This document shows, piece by piece, positions 10,308 to 17,650 of a stretch of 64,000 nt of DNA. Under the pieces are notes generated by a model. The model searched no databases. It was given only the letters and a program-made list of their open reading frames with translations, and was not told where the DNA came from. This stretch comes from Rhyzopertha dominica. Its lineage: Eukaryota > Arthropoda > Insecta > Coleoptera > Bostrichidae. The translations under genes and the position numbers were made by a program. How positions within the stretch are numbered: position 1 is the first letter of the stretch; each line of letters starts with the position of its first letter. The DNA is taken from assembly GCA_025024175.1 (NCBI GenBank), contig QCXZ01000137.1:9052001-9116000 (forward strand). The letters run 5' to 3'.

Positions 10308-11828
10308 CTATGTACAAGTCAATAGCGGCGAACTTACAATACTGAAAATATCGCGTTCCTCGGTTATCCTGGTCATCCTTCGGTGGACCTTCCTTTGGGA
10401 AGTCATCCTTCGGGTGTGGATCCGTCTGCTCGGCGTGGACTGTTCGAACGAGGCCTCTCTTTCCCTCGTTGGCCTTCTGGGCTCTGTCGGGCAGTCGCAC
10501 TTCCTGGACATGATGCCTACTGTTCCGCATAGGGAACAGAACAACATCGGTGGCTGTAAGCAGCCATTACGTCGGTGACCTGGCTCGCCACATCGCCAGC
10601 ATTGATCCGGCTGAATGCGGATCCTTTGGCTGGACTTGGAGGGCGTAGTCTTCGGTTGCTCGGCTTGGGAGCTTTCTTCCGTTGCAGGTCGGGGTCGGTC
10701 TGTGTTGACGGGTTTCCACCGGTTGCGGTTTGCCGTTCGCTGAAGCAGTCCGTGCGGCCTCTGCTGTGAAATTTTAACACCCTGGCAGTGTTGGCACCTA
10801 CGAACGTACTTTGCGGCGTCCCGGAACATTCCTGGCCAGTAATATTGCTGGGCCAGTCGGGCTATCGTCCTGGATATCCCTAAATGTCCGGCGGTCGGTG
10901 CGTCGTGCTTCTCTTCTAACATACGACGGCGGAGAGGCTTCGGTACACATAATTTCCACGGTTTGGACAGCATCTTGTCACTGTGGTGGCCGTCTATGTG
11001 GTGGTAAAGTCGGTGGTCGGTGATGCGGTAATCTGGGAATTGATCTGGATGCCGCTGGACTTCCGTGAATCGGCGTCGGTACCAAGAACAATCTGGCAGT
11101 TTTTCGGTAGCGGTATTGTTCTCCTCGGTTATGTCGGTGGCTCCTATATCGGTAACTGGTACGGGATCCCTAGGTAGTGTACCGTTTACCTTTTTGGGGA
11201 CTCCTTTGCGGTGTTTCAAGACAGGCTTGAGCTCGGTGCTAGCGGTGACGGTGGTGTCGAATTGCTGGATGGTCCGGCAGTTCGGTAGAGAAATGTTGCG
11301 GTTCCTGTGAAACACGAACCCGGATTGGAGGTTCATGTGCAGGTTTATGGCTCGGAGAAAATCCATTCCAAGTAGTACTTCGCTGGTCATCGTAGGTATG
11401 TGCAGGAAACGGTGTTGTCGGGCTTCGTCTTCTATGCGGACCTCTACCTCGTAGGCCTTGGAGATCTGGACCTGGCGGCCATCGATTACTCTGGCGGTCG
11501 GAGAGCCTGAATTTTGTTCAGGGACTCCGATTCTTTCCAGATATCGCGCAACGGTAGGTCCTATGTATGAAGATACGGATCCGGTATCGATGAGTGCAGT
11601 GAACGGTCTTCCCTGTATGTGGATCCTTATGTGTGGTCGGTTTTCGGAGGCGGTGTGTACGGGCAGCAGTTCAGGCCTCCGGACTGATGTGCTGCCATCT
11701 AGTTTTCCGAATTCCGGCATGTGCAGTCCCGTGAGAAAATTCCACGGCGGCCACACCTTGAGCAGAACTTCACAAAGGGGTTCTGGCACTGACTGCGTGA
11801 GTGGCCTCTCTGCCCACATCTCCAACAT
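10308..11828 (-). CDS. Truncated Pol: protease, integrase zinc-binding domain and C-terminal zinc knuckle
   Basis: A 506-codon frame. Residues about 70-160 are a retropepsin-type protease with the catalytic ALIDTGS (Asp81) and the later LLGMDF. Residues about 245-355 match the segment before and including the integrase zinc-binding domain: HPDQF, then H308, H315, C345 and C348 around GHLGISRTIARL and YYWPGMF. The reverse transcriptase and RNase H that belong between these two are missing, with no frame break. The integrase catalytic core is also missing: after residue 360 comes a polar linker and a CX2CX4HX4C knuckle (C410, C413, H418, C423) plus further cysteines at 431, 434, 444 and 446. 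This tail resembles the element's own nucleocapsid at about half of positions. The frame overlaps the nucleocapsid frame by 130 bases and lies at -1 to it, so expression by -1 frameshifting is likely. The ATG at 11828 need not be used. Confidence 0.85.
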   Translation of the reverse strand: MLEMWAERPLTQSVPEPLCEVLLKVWPPWNFLTGLHMPEFGKLDGSTSVRRPELLPVHTASENRPHIRIHIQGRPFTALIDTGSVSSYIGPTVARYLERIGVPEQNSGSPTARVIDGRQVQISKAYEVEVRIEDEARQHRFLHIPTMTSEVLLGMDFLRAINLHMNLQSGFVFHRNRNISLPNCRTIQQFDTTVTASTELKPVLKHRKGVPKKVNGTLPRDPVPVTDIGATDITEENNTATEKLPDCSWYRRRFTEVQRHPDQFPDYRITDHRLYHHIDGHHSDKMLSKPWKLCVPKPLRRRMLEEKHDAPTAGHLGISRTIARLAQQYYWPGMFRDAAKYVRRCQHCQGVKISQQRPHGLLQRTANRNRWKPVNTDRPRPATEESSQAEQPKTTPSKSSQRIRIQPDQCWRCGEPGHRRNGCLQPPMLFCSLCGTVGIMSRKCDCPTEPRRPTREREASFEQSTPSRRIHTRRMTSQRKVHRRMTRITEERDIFSIVSSPLLTCT

Positions 11829-12145
11829 ACGGGACGGCTGGTGTCGATACGGTTAGATGTGTCTTCTCGGTGGCGATGACTGGGTCTGTTATCCTGCGGT
11901 TGGTGTGTCGATTGCGGTATGGGTGTCTGTTCCGGTGGATTGAAACGTCTGGGTGGCGGTTCTTGTCTCTGGTGATATTCCTGGGGTTGTCGGTATGTCG
12001 GTGGATTCCCACGATCAACTGAAATCCTTGGTTGCGGGACGGGTCTTCTTTCTTCAGGCCTTTCGGTTACATCCTGGGCGCTGGCGGTTAGCTGGTCCTG
12101 GCGGAGGGTCTTCGAAATCCTTGGCGGCGGACAGCAAACTGGCAA
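11699..12145 (-). CDS. Gag nucleocapsid frame (zinc knuckle)
   Basis: A 148-codon frame carrying the RNA-binding end of Gag. It is rich in Pro, Gln and Arg, then has CWRCGQRGHSRSQC (a CX2CX4HX4C knuckle) followed by CSRC and CTC. It overlaps the end of the capsid frame (stop at 12054) at +1. Gag proteins normally continue in one frame into the knuckle, so either a one-base error or mutation near 12060-12140 split it, or a second frameshift is used. Homopolymer length differences between the two LTRs make a sequence error quite possible. It ends at 11699 inside the start of the protease frame. Confidence 0.75.
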   Translation of the reverse strand: MPVCCPPPRISKTLRQDQLTASAQDVTERPEERRPVPQPRISVDRGNPPTYRQPQEYHQRQEPPPRRFNPPEQTPIPQSTHQPQDNRPSHRHREDTSNRIDTSRPVCWRCGQRGHSRSQCQNPFVKFCSRCGRRGIFSRDCTCRNSEN

Positions 12146-13532
12146 CGCTGGTGCATTCCTGGCGGCGGATGAACATGCGGTACTCTGGCAACATGTTCCG
12201 GTGTAGCCAGTACAGTTCCTGCGCCGGTGTCATGCCTCCATGACGGCGGATCAGGGTACGAATGGCGGTACTGTACTCCAAGGCGGTTTCGTGTGGCTGC
12301 TGAGTACGCTGACCTATCTCCCTCTCGAGGTTGATCTTATAGTCAGCCGGGTAGTAATTCAGCTCGAAGTCGGCCACGAAGTCTTCCCAGCCTCTCCAGT
12401 CATGGCGGTTGTTACGGTACCAGGCCAGGGCTAGTCCAGATAGCAGTTCGGGCAGGATCGGCATCACCTCCTCGTGTGAAACATCGTATCGGTCCATAAC
12501 GTCTAGCAGCTGTTCCATGAAGGCGACTCCATCGGTGGATCCATCAAAGTGGATTCCCCATCGGTGTGGCTTCAGGTCGGACCGTATGCGGCCACGGCGG
12601 ACTGGAGTCAGTGTATATACCCCCGCATTTGAGGGGTCTGGCGGCGGTGTTGTAGACTGGTTGGGTCCTGGTACGGCTGCCGGCATCTGTCGCTTCTCCA
12701 TGGGTAGACTGGGAACTACGTGTGGCGGTGACTTGCTCTCCTGTGGACTGGTCACTCGGAGAAGTGTCTCGAAGAACTCCTCGATTTCGACTCTCTTCTG
12801 CGGGTCGGTGACTGACGGTGGCTGGATCGATTTTGGACGGAAGACTCGGTCCCGTTGCAGAGTCCTTGCCTGGTACAGTTGCTCGCTTGGTGCTGTCCTT
12901 TCCGGCGAGCTTGATATCGGTGACTGGATCGGAAGCAGCAGTAACTGGCNGGTGACTANCTCCTGCGACGGTTGGGACGATACTNCCTTCTGCGATGGCT
13001 GGATCGGTGCTCTNGTCGGTGGATAGTCCTTGGTTACCGTTTGGATCGGAACTCTCTCCTGCTGTAGCTGGCTTGCTACTGATGCTGGTTCTGTCATGGG
13101 TTGGACTGGTTCGGTCTTCTGCGTTGGTTGGTCGGCTACTGTCTTCCGTGGTGGCTGGTTAGCTACTGTCTCCTGCAGTGGCTGGTTAGATACTCTCTTC
13201 AGAGCTGTGGATATCGGACCTTTATAGGCGGTGACAACGGTCGTCGTTGACGTCATTGTGGTGGAAACGGTGTAGATCGGAGAGGGGACCGACACAACGG
13301 TGGGGATCAGTACAGTGCTGGGATTCGGAACTTCTTGACGGAGATGTCTGATCATCCTCTGGCGAAGCTCCTGTACGGCCCCTTCGGTGGAGAGTTTCCT
13401 CTTCCCTAGCTCGTGCATCAGCTGGTGCCTCTTCAAACGGTACACCCAGCTGACACGGACGTCGGCGCAGTCTGAGTCAGATGACTCGTCTTCGGCGATG
13501 TGTCTCTCTTCTGGAGGTCCTCCGGTAGCCAT
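12054..13532 (-). CDS. gag: Gag (SAP-like motif and capsid)
   Basis: This is the structural protein of the retrotransposon particle. I start it at ATG 13532 (MATGGPPEER); the frame is open nine codons further up but without ATG. Residues about 32-66 form a SAP-like motif (LKRHQLMHELGKRKL), which in other proteins binds DNA or RNA. Next is a Pro/Gln-rich region with 9-residue repeats (27-bp units at 12930-13205), containing four N bases. Residues about 324-475 are a retrotransposon Gag capsid domain with WYRNNRHDW, YYPADYKINLE and LYWLHRNMLPEYR. The stop at 12054 follows directly after the capsid, and the zinc knuckle continues in the +1 frame. It is the first gene after the leader and likely made from the LTR promoter. 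Confidence 0.85.
   Translation of the reverse strand: MATGGPPEERHIAEDESSDSDCADVRVSWVYRLKRHQLMHELGKRKLSTEGAVQELRQRMIRHLRQEVPNPSTVLIPTVVSVPSPIYTVSTTMTSTTTVVTAYKGPISTALKRVSNQPLQETVANQPPRKTVADQPTQKTEPVQPMTEPASVASQLQQERVPIQTVTKDYPPXRAPIQPSQKXVSSQPSQEXVTXQLLLLPIQSPISSSPERTAPSEQLYQARTLQRDRVFRPKSIQPPSVTDPQKRVEIEEFFETLLRVTSPQESKSPPHVVPSLPMEKRQMPAAVPGPNQSTTPPPDPSNAGVYTLTPVRRGRIRSDLKPHRWGIHFDGSTDGVAFMEQLLDVMDRYDVSHEEVMPILPELLSGLALAWYRNNRHDWRGWEDFVADFELNYYPADYKINLEREIGQRTQQPHETALEYSTAIRTLIRRHGGMTPAQELYWLHRNMLPEYRMFIRRQECTSVASLLSAAKDFEDPPPGPANRQRPGCNRKA
12930..13205 (-). repeat. 27-bp imperfect tandem repeats in gag
   Basis: Units of 27 bases encode 9-residue repeats of the type QPxxxTVxx in Gag. The clearest three units lie at about 13130-13205. 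Four N bases (12950, 12959, 12985, 13014) fall in the degenerate half, perhaps because copies differ in repeat number. Confidence 0.7.
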
Positions 13533-13600
13533 CTGGTCGGGACGATGTTCTCGGCTCAACTGATGATGGCACTGGATGGGGGGCCCTCGACTCGTTAGTA

Positions 13601-13969
13601 ACGAGCCCCCACTCGGCTGGTCTCGGACAACGGGAAGTCGGTCAAAATTCTAAATTCCTCCAGGTTACGTAACAGCTCGGAACAGGTGACGTCAATCGAT
13701 GGGTGAGGCCTTACTTGTGAGAAACGAGCCCCCACTCGATAGGCCTCCGAAGTCGGGAAGTCGGTCAAAAACACCAAGTCCCTGGTGTTACGTAATCGGA
13801 CCAAATCGATGTTACCAATCGGTAGAGCGGGTCCGGTTTGCCAGAAACGAGTACCCACTTGCCGGGTCTCCGACGACGGGAAGTCGGTGAAAAATCGGAT
13901 CTCCGTCGTCTTACGTAATAGGGGGACGGCGATTGCGTCAATCGACTCGGCTTCCTTGGTTTAGTCGGA
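13601..13969 (-). repeat. 123-bp tandem repeats in the retrotransposon leader
   Basis: Three units start with ACGAGCCCCCACTC-like sequence at 13601, 13724 and 13847, a spacing of exactly 123. Each carries GGGAAGTCGGTCAAAA-like sequence and the palindrome TTACGTAA or its close variant. They lie between the primer-binding site and gag, where packaging signals or internal regulatory sites usually are. Confidence 0.85.
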
Positions 13970-14228
13970 CTAGAGGGGTCACTCGGCTATGCTACGACGT
14001 TCCAGAGCCAACTTCGTAACTAGGGGGTGGTCGGGGGTGAAAGTTGGTTTCCAGCGAACTTCTTATGCGGACTCCCTGATGCAATTCGAAAATCCGGCGG
14101 AAAACGTCGCTAGCGGAATTTTTTGAATTCCGCGCATGCGTGAACTCGGAGACGCTGGAAACGGGGTGGTTTTCTTCTGCTCGATGACGGTTACGTAACT
14201 CCGGCTCCTCCTCGAAGTAACAACGGTC

Positions 14229-14246
14229 CCTGCTCGTAGGGCGCCA
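14229..14246 (-). promoter_or_regulatory. tRNA primer-binding site
   Basis: Four bases (14249-14246) past the 5' LTR edge the minus strand reads TTTT, and TGGCGCCC starts at its last T. This is the usual form of a site complementary to a tRNA 3' end, and it fixes the orientation of the element. I did not assign the tRNA. Confidence 0.8.
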
Positions 14247-14249
14247 AAA

Positions 14250-15465
14250 TGTGACGCCTTTTTCGTTGAGCGGCGGAACGGGCCTTCGGATCGGAGGGCG
14301 GACGGTCGGACGGTTACGTAATGAGCGGTACGGTAGTGACGTAAGCACTAAGCTTAGCGTCAAAACGGTTTCTCGGGCGCCAGTTTTTTATTATCCTGAG
14401 GTATGCTCCTCAGACCACTACACACGATCCCTCTTACGTGTGCAGACCAGGGTAGCTGCAGTGAAGATCGGCACTCCAGGGAACAACCCCGAGGGTGGAT
14501 GCCGCAAGCTGAAAGGGATGTTAGCGGGGTGCGGGGAAGCAAGCGGTGCAAGCAGAAAGAAAACCAGCAATCGCCTAAAACACGGTTTATTTCCAAAACA
14601 ACAAAACTTAATAGCGGTTATAAACAAAACGGAACCCCCTCTTAAGTAAGCCTCGGTCAAGCTACGGTTATGTAATTTTATAGTACGGTTGCAACGCGGC
14701 TCTTAGTATGAGATAATAAAAGGAGCTAGTCGGAGCGAGAGTGTAAGACAAAAAGAACGTGAATACCAGCGCGTGAAGATAACGGTCGAGCAAGAGAGAG
14801 AGCTGCCTTACGAGTCTGTAATACCCGGAAAGCTACCGTGCATTAGAAACTCTCTAGCAACCCCCTGCGTGCGGTACAAGTCGCTGACAAGATGCAAAGT
14901 GCACGGAAAACTACCATACACCGTGCATCAAACAACGGCTCCCCCGGACTACGGCGGTCGTGACAACGCGAAACACACGGATAAACAACGGTCGAGCAAG
15001 AGAGAGAGAGAGAGCTGCCTACGAGTCTGTAATACCCGGAAAGCTACCGTGTATTAGAAACCCCTCAGCAACCCCCTGTGCGCGGTACGAGTCGCTGACA
15101 AGACACAAAGTGCACGGAAAGCTACCATACACTGTGCATCAAATAGCGGCTCCCCCGCACTACGGCGGCTGTGACAACGCGAAGCACGCGGGCTTATACG
15201 CCTAAGCAAGCGATGTGGTGAGAGTGACGGAGCTCCCTCACCTAGGTATCGCTGCGAGTGGATCGGACGATAGGTCGGTCACCACTCAATCGAGCAGTGG
15301 ACGGTCACAGCTTTTATTTACATCGGCTGGAGCGGGAGGAACAAGAGAGCTGACTAGTGGCGCCAGCATGTGTTGTTCGTCCGAACTCCGCGAATCGCGG
15401 ACTTGAGACAGATATACGGCCGCGGATTGAAACTTGACTAAGGCCCGGTTTGTAACTTCGTTACA
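14250..15465 (-). repeat. 5' LTR (1216 bp)
   Basis: It carries the promoter and RNA start for the element; transcription would run leftwards on this map. It is the shorter and cleaner copy, without N bases, and includes the same 206-bp tandem duplication (14781-15192). The only base substitution seen against the other LTR is in the second tandem unit (CCCCTC against CCCCCC). Confidence 0.95.
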
Positions 15466-15728
15466 ATAAATATATAATGGGCGGTGGTGATTATTTTGTC
15501 GGTTCTCTAATCTCTTAATGCAGAGCTTTTATTTATAATTATTACAAATCCTAATGACGATGGGATTAAATTGTCAAAAAAGGCGATTTTCGTAATAATG
15601 AAAGAAGATAACAGCGTGCTAGCTTGCAGTAAAGAAGCAGAACAATAATCACTTTTCCAATTAGTTAATAGATAAAAGATGGGTTTTAATCAATTATTAT
15701 TGTCATTACATCCTTTTTTTTATTTCAG

Positions 15729-15836
15729 TTAGTTACTATCAGGCAAACTTTTAAACCGAACCAGGATTTGAAGGACCTCTATGATGAGATGAAAAAGGAA
15801 GAAGAAAATAGAAAGAATCAGTCAAGTGGCAAGTAG
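15729..15836 (+). CDS. Candidate terminal exon of an unidentified host gene
   Basis: A strong acceptor (a long T-rich tract then TATTTCAG) ends at 15728. From the first base an open frame of 35 codons runs to TAG at 15834-15836, phase 0. The peptide has a charged, probably helical end (KDLYDEMKKEEENRKN) and a polar tail. A poly(A) signal AATAAA follows at 15847, so this has the form of a last exon. The young retrotransposon sits 263 bases upstream, in what would be the last intron. I do not recognise the protein. Possible upstream exons on this strand are 3235-3298 and 8657-8899, but that link is not shown. Confidence 0.5.
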   Translation, partial: LVTIRQTFKPNQDLKDLYDEMKKEEENRKNQSSGK

Positions 15837-15846
15837 GCCGATTGAT

Positions 15847-15852
15847 AATAAA
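15847..15852 (+). terminator. Possible polyadenylation signal
   Basis: AATAAA eleven bases after the stop of the candidate terminal exon. Such hexamers are frequent in AT-rich DNA, so support comes only from position. Confidence 0.35.
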
Positions 15853-16471
15853 CTATTTATGAAAAAGTATACATCGTCTTTTAATTAATTGAAAACAAAC
15901 ATTTTGGAATTGAATTAAACACGGAATAATGCATTTACATATATAACTTTCACGTAAGTAGATGGGGCGAAACTGCCAAATACTTCGCCAGTTATCAATT
16001 ATCTAACAGATAGCTCTTTTTCAAAATCTGGACTTTGGTGAGCTTTGAGGCAACGTAGTCGATACGTACAGGTTTCAAAATTTTTTTCCGTAGATGGAAA
16101 GCTTCAAAATGTCTTTTGGCTGAATATAAGTTTTCAAAAGGTTTATGTAAAAATACCCGCTGTCCCAAATGCGCATACGGCCGGCGGCCGCAGTTTATTT
16201 TGATACCTGCATTTTTTGTCAAAAATTAAGTGCACATTCCCTTAATTTAATCGTTTTTAAACAATATAGGCCGATGCCGACAGGTATGTTTTTTAACAAA
16301 ATTAAAAGCATTTTTTTGTGCGCGTTTTAATACAAAAGTTACGACAGATTTTATCAAAATCCAATTTTCGAATTAAAATATCACGAGCTTCTGCACTGAG
16401 GCAAGAAACTTTACTAGCCAACCATTTCTCGTCGATAATACTAAGGCAAGATTTACAACTTTTCAGAAATG
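15853..16471. other. Probable 3' untranslated region, then AT-rich DNA
   Basis: No gene recognised. A short GC patch near 16180-16195 and a frame at 15995-16222 (-) show no known motif. Confidence 0.3.
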
Positions 16472-17119
16472 TGTACATATAATAATTTAGATAAATTTTA
16501 AGTTCTACTAAAGATAAAGTACATTTAGAGAGTGAAGGTGTTTACAAAATTACTTGTTCTTGTAGCAAGTGTTACATAGGTCAAACTAAAAGAAAAGTAG
16601 TTACGCGTTTGAAAGAACACATGCGTGCTACTAGGCTGCAACCGATAGATAAATCTTGCGTAGCTGAACACTCATATTTTACTAAACACACGATTGATTT
16701 TGATAAAACAAAAATTTTACATAGAGAAAAATATTATCACAAACGTCTAGTAAAAGAAGCTATAGAAATTTGTAGGAATACTAATAATTTTAATAGGGAT
16801 TGTGGAAATTATGAGTTAGGTGACATTTGGAAGGCTATTTTGTAACCTTTTATCAAGTACTTAGTGTATATATAGTAGGTAGGTAGTTCCTTTTTCGTCG
16901 TCAGGTTCTTTTTTATCAGGTTGGCACGTTGTTTCTATGACGTCTCGCTTCCTTGGTGATTTGTTTATTTACTTTCAAAATTTTGTTTGAACTTGTGTCA
17001 GGCAAATTTTCAGGTTCTTCGTCTGTGACAAAGATTACAGGTGTAATCGAAACGTCAGACTTATAACTTTTTGCCAGTGTTTTCAAGAAACAGCGATCTT
17101 TCCGAGAAAATATTATCTT
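16472..17119 (+). pseudogene. Penelope-like element 3' fragment with GIY-YIG endonuclease domain (copy 1)
   Basis: The C-terminal endonuclease of a Penelope-like retroelement, which nicks target DNA before reverse transcription. The frame reads GVYKITCSCSKCYIGQTK, matching the GVY and YIG halves of the GIY-YIG motif, then TRLKEH with the catalytic Arg, and ends ELGDIWKAIL before TAA at 16843-16845. A one-base deletion near 16495 breaks the link to the upstream part, and the reverse transcriptase is gone. The 270 bases after the stop contain a hammerhead-like motif. The same segment recurs at 27743-28388 in the same direction. The fragment is 5'-truncated, as expected for target-primed insertion. 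Confidence 0.85.
17021..17060 (+). ncRNA. Hammerhead-ribozyme-like motif in Penelope-like element
   Basis: A closing helix GTCTG...CAGAC encloses a hairpin GATTAC/GTAATC followed by GAAACGTC. The GAAAC box and the GTC cleavage triplet are intact. The other core box reads CTGTGAC, one base short of CUGANGA, so cleavage would probably be lost or weak. Confidence 0.45.
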
Positions 17120-17169
17120 ATATTATGCTGATCTGTCTGCATAAACGTAAACGTACGACGAAAGCTTAA

Positions 17170-17650
17170 ATTTGTTTTGTACTTTTTGGAATAGGACATT
17201 ATTTAATTGCTTTAACCTTGTCTGGATTGGTAATTTCATTATGACGTTACAATATGGTTAAGATATGCAACCTCTAGTCAAAGAAGTTCGGATTTATTTA
17301 GTTAAATTTTTAATTTACTGTCACGGAGTCTTTGGAAAACTGTTAATACGCTCTTGTAAAGATACGCTAAAAAGAATTATGTCATCAAGATAGACGAAAC
17401 ATTTTTGCTTCTGGATTCCACTCAAAACGTTATCCATCACCCTTTGAAAGGCTGCTAGAAGATTTTTAAAGCCAACGGGCATGCGAAAGAAAATTCATAA
17501 TGCCTAAATTCTGTTGAAAATGCAATTTTTATAATATCCTTTCTGTTCAATTCTATTTTATGATAACCGTTATAGTGCAGTGAAGTATTGACAAAGGTCT
17601 AATTTAGGAATTGACTAATTCTATGTTGAATTCCATGAATGGGGTAAATT
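17170..17650 (-). pseudogene. Ty3/gypsy reverse transcriptase fragment
   Basis: Reading the minus strand across frames gives the RT core of a gypsy-type Pol: GYHKIELNRKD, AFSTEFRHYEF, FQRVMDNVLSGIQKQK, then CFVYLDDIILF with the catalytic YxDD, and further on QRLRDSKLKI and HIVTS. At least three frameshifts and several stops break it. It is about 160 residues long, with no LTR, gag or integrase near it. It lies just beyond the Penelope-like fragment on the opposite strand. It is older than, and unrelated in position to, the 9-15 kb element. Confidence 0.8.

Larger units (their letters stand above)
8968..15465 (-). mobile_element. Non-autonomous Ty3/gypsy-type LTR retrotransposon, recent insertion
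   Basis: The element is 6.5 kb long and lies on the minus strand. Order in its own direction: 5' LTR (14250-15465), primer-binding site, leader with 123-bp repeats, gag, nucleocapsid frame, protease, integrase zinc-binding domain, second zinc knuckle, polypurine tract, 3' LTR (8968-10187). Reverse transcriptase, RNase H and the integrase catalytic core are absent, so it cannot move by itself. The two LTRs differ by one substitution and four one-base length changes in about 1.2 kb, plus two N bases, which indicates recent insertion. LTRs run TGTAACG to CGTCACA in element direction. I find no matching 4-5 bp target duplication at the outer edges. Confidence 0.9.

Noticed and set aside
10575..13227. 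Plus-strand frames up to 205 codons across the retrotransposon interior
   Set aside because: They are antisense shadows of gag and truncated pol, which carry recognisable domains on the minus strand.
13595..13858. 87-codon frame over the 123-bp leader repeats
   Set aside because: The repeat length is a multiple of three, which keeps a frame open by itself. No domain; treated as non-coding leader.
13992..14363. 123-codon minus-strand frame crossing the LTR/leader boundary
   Set aside because: It runs through the primer-binding site and LTR edge and has no domain; taken as chance.
8963..15470. Possible target-site duplication (CAAAA left, ATAAA right)
   Set aside because: The pentamers differ at one position, and the left bases match internal element sequence, so they are not the original flank.
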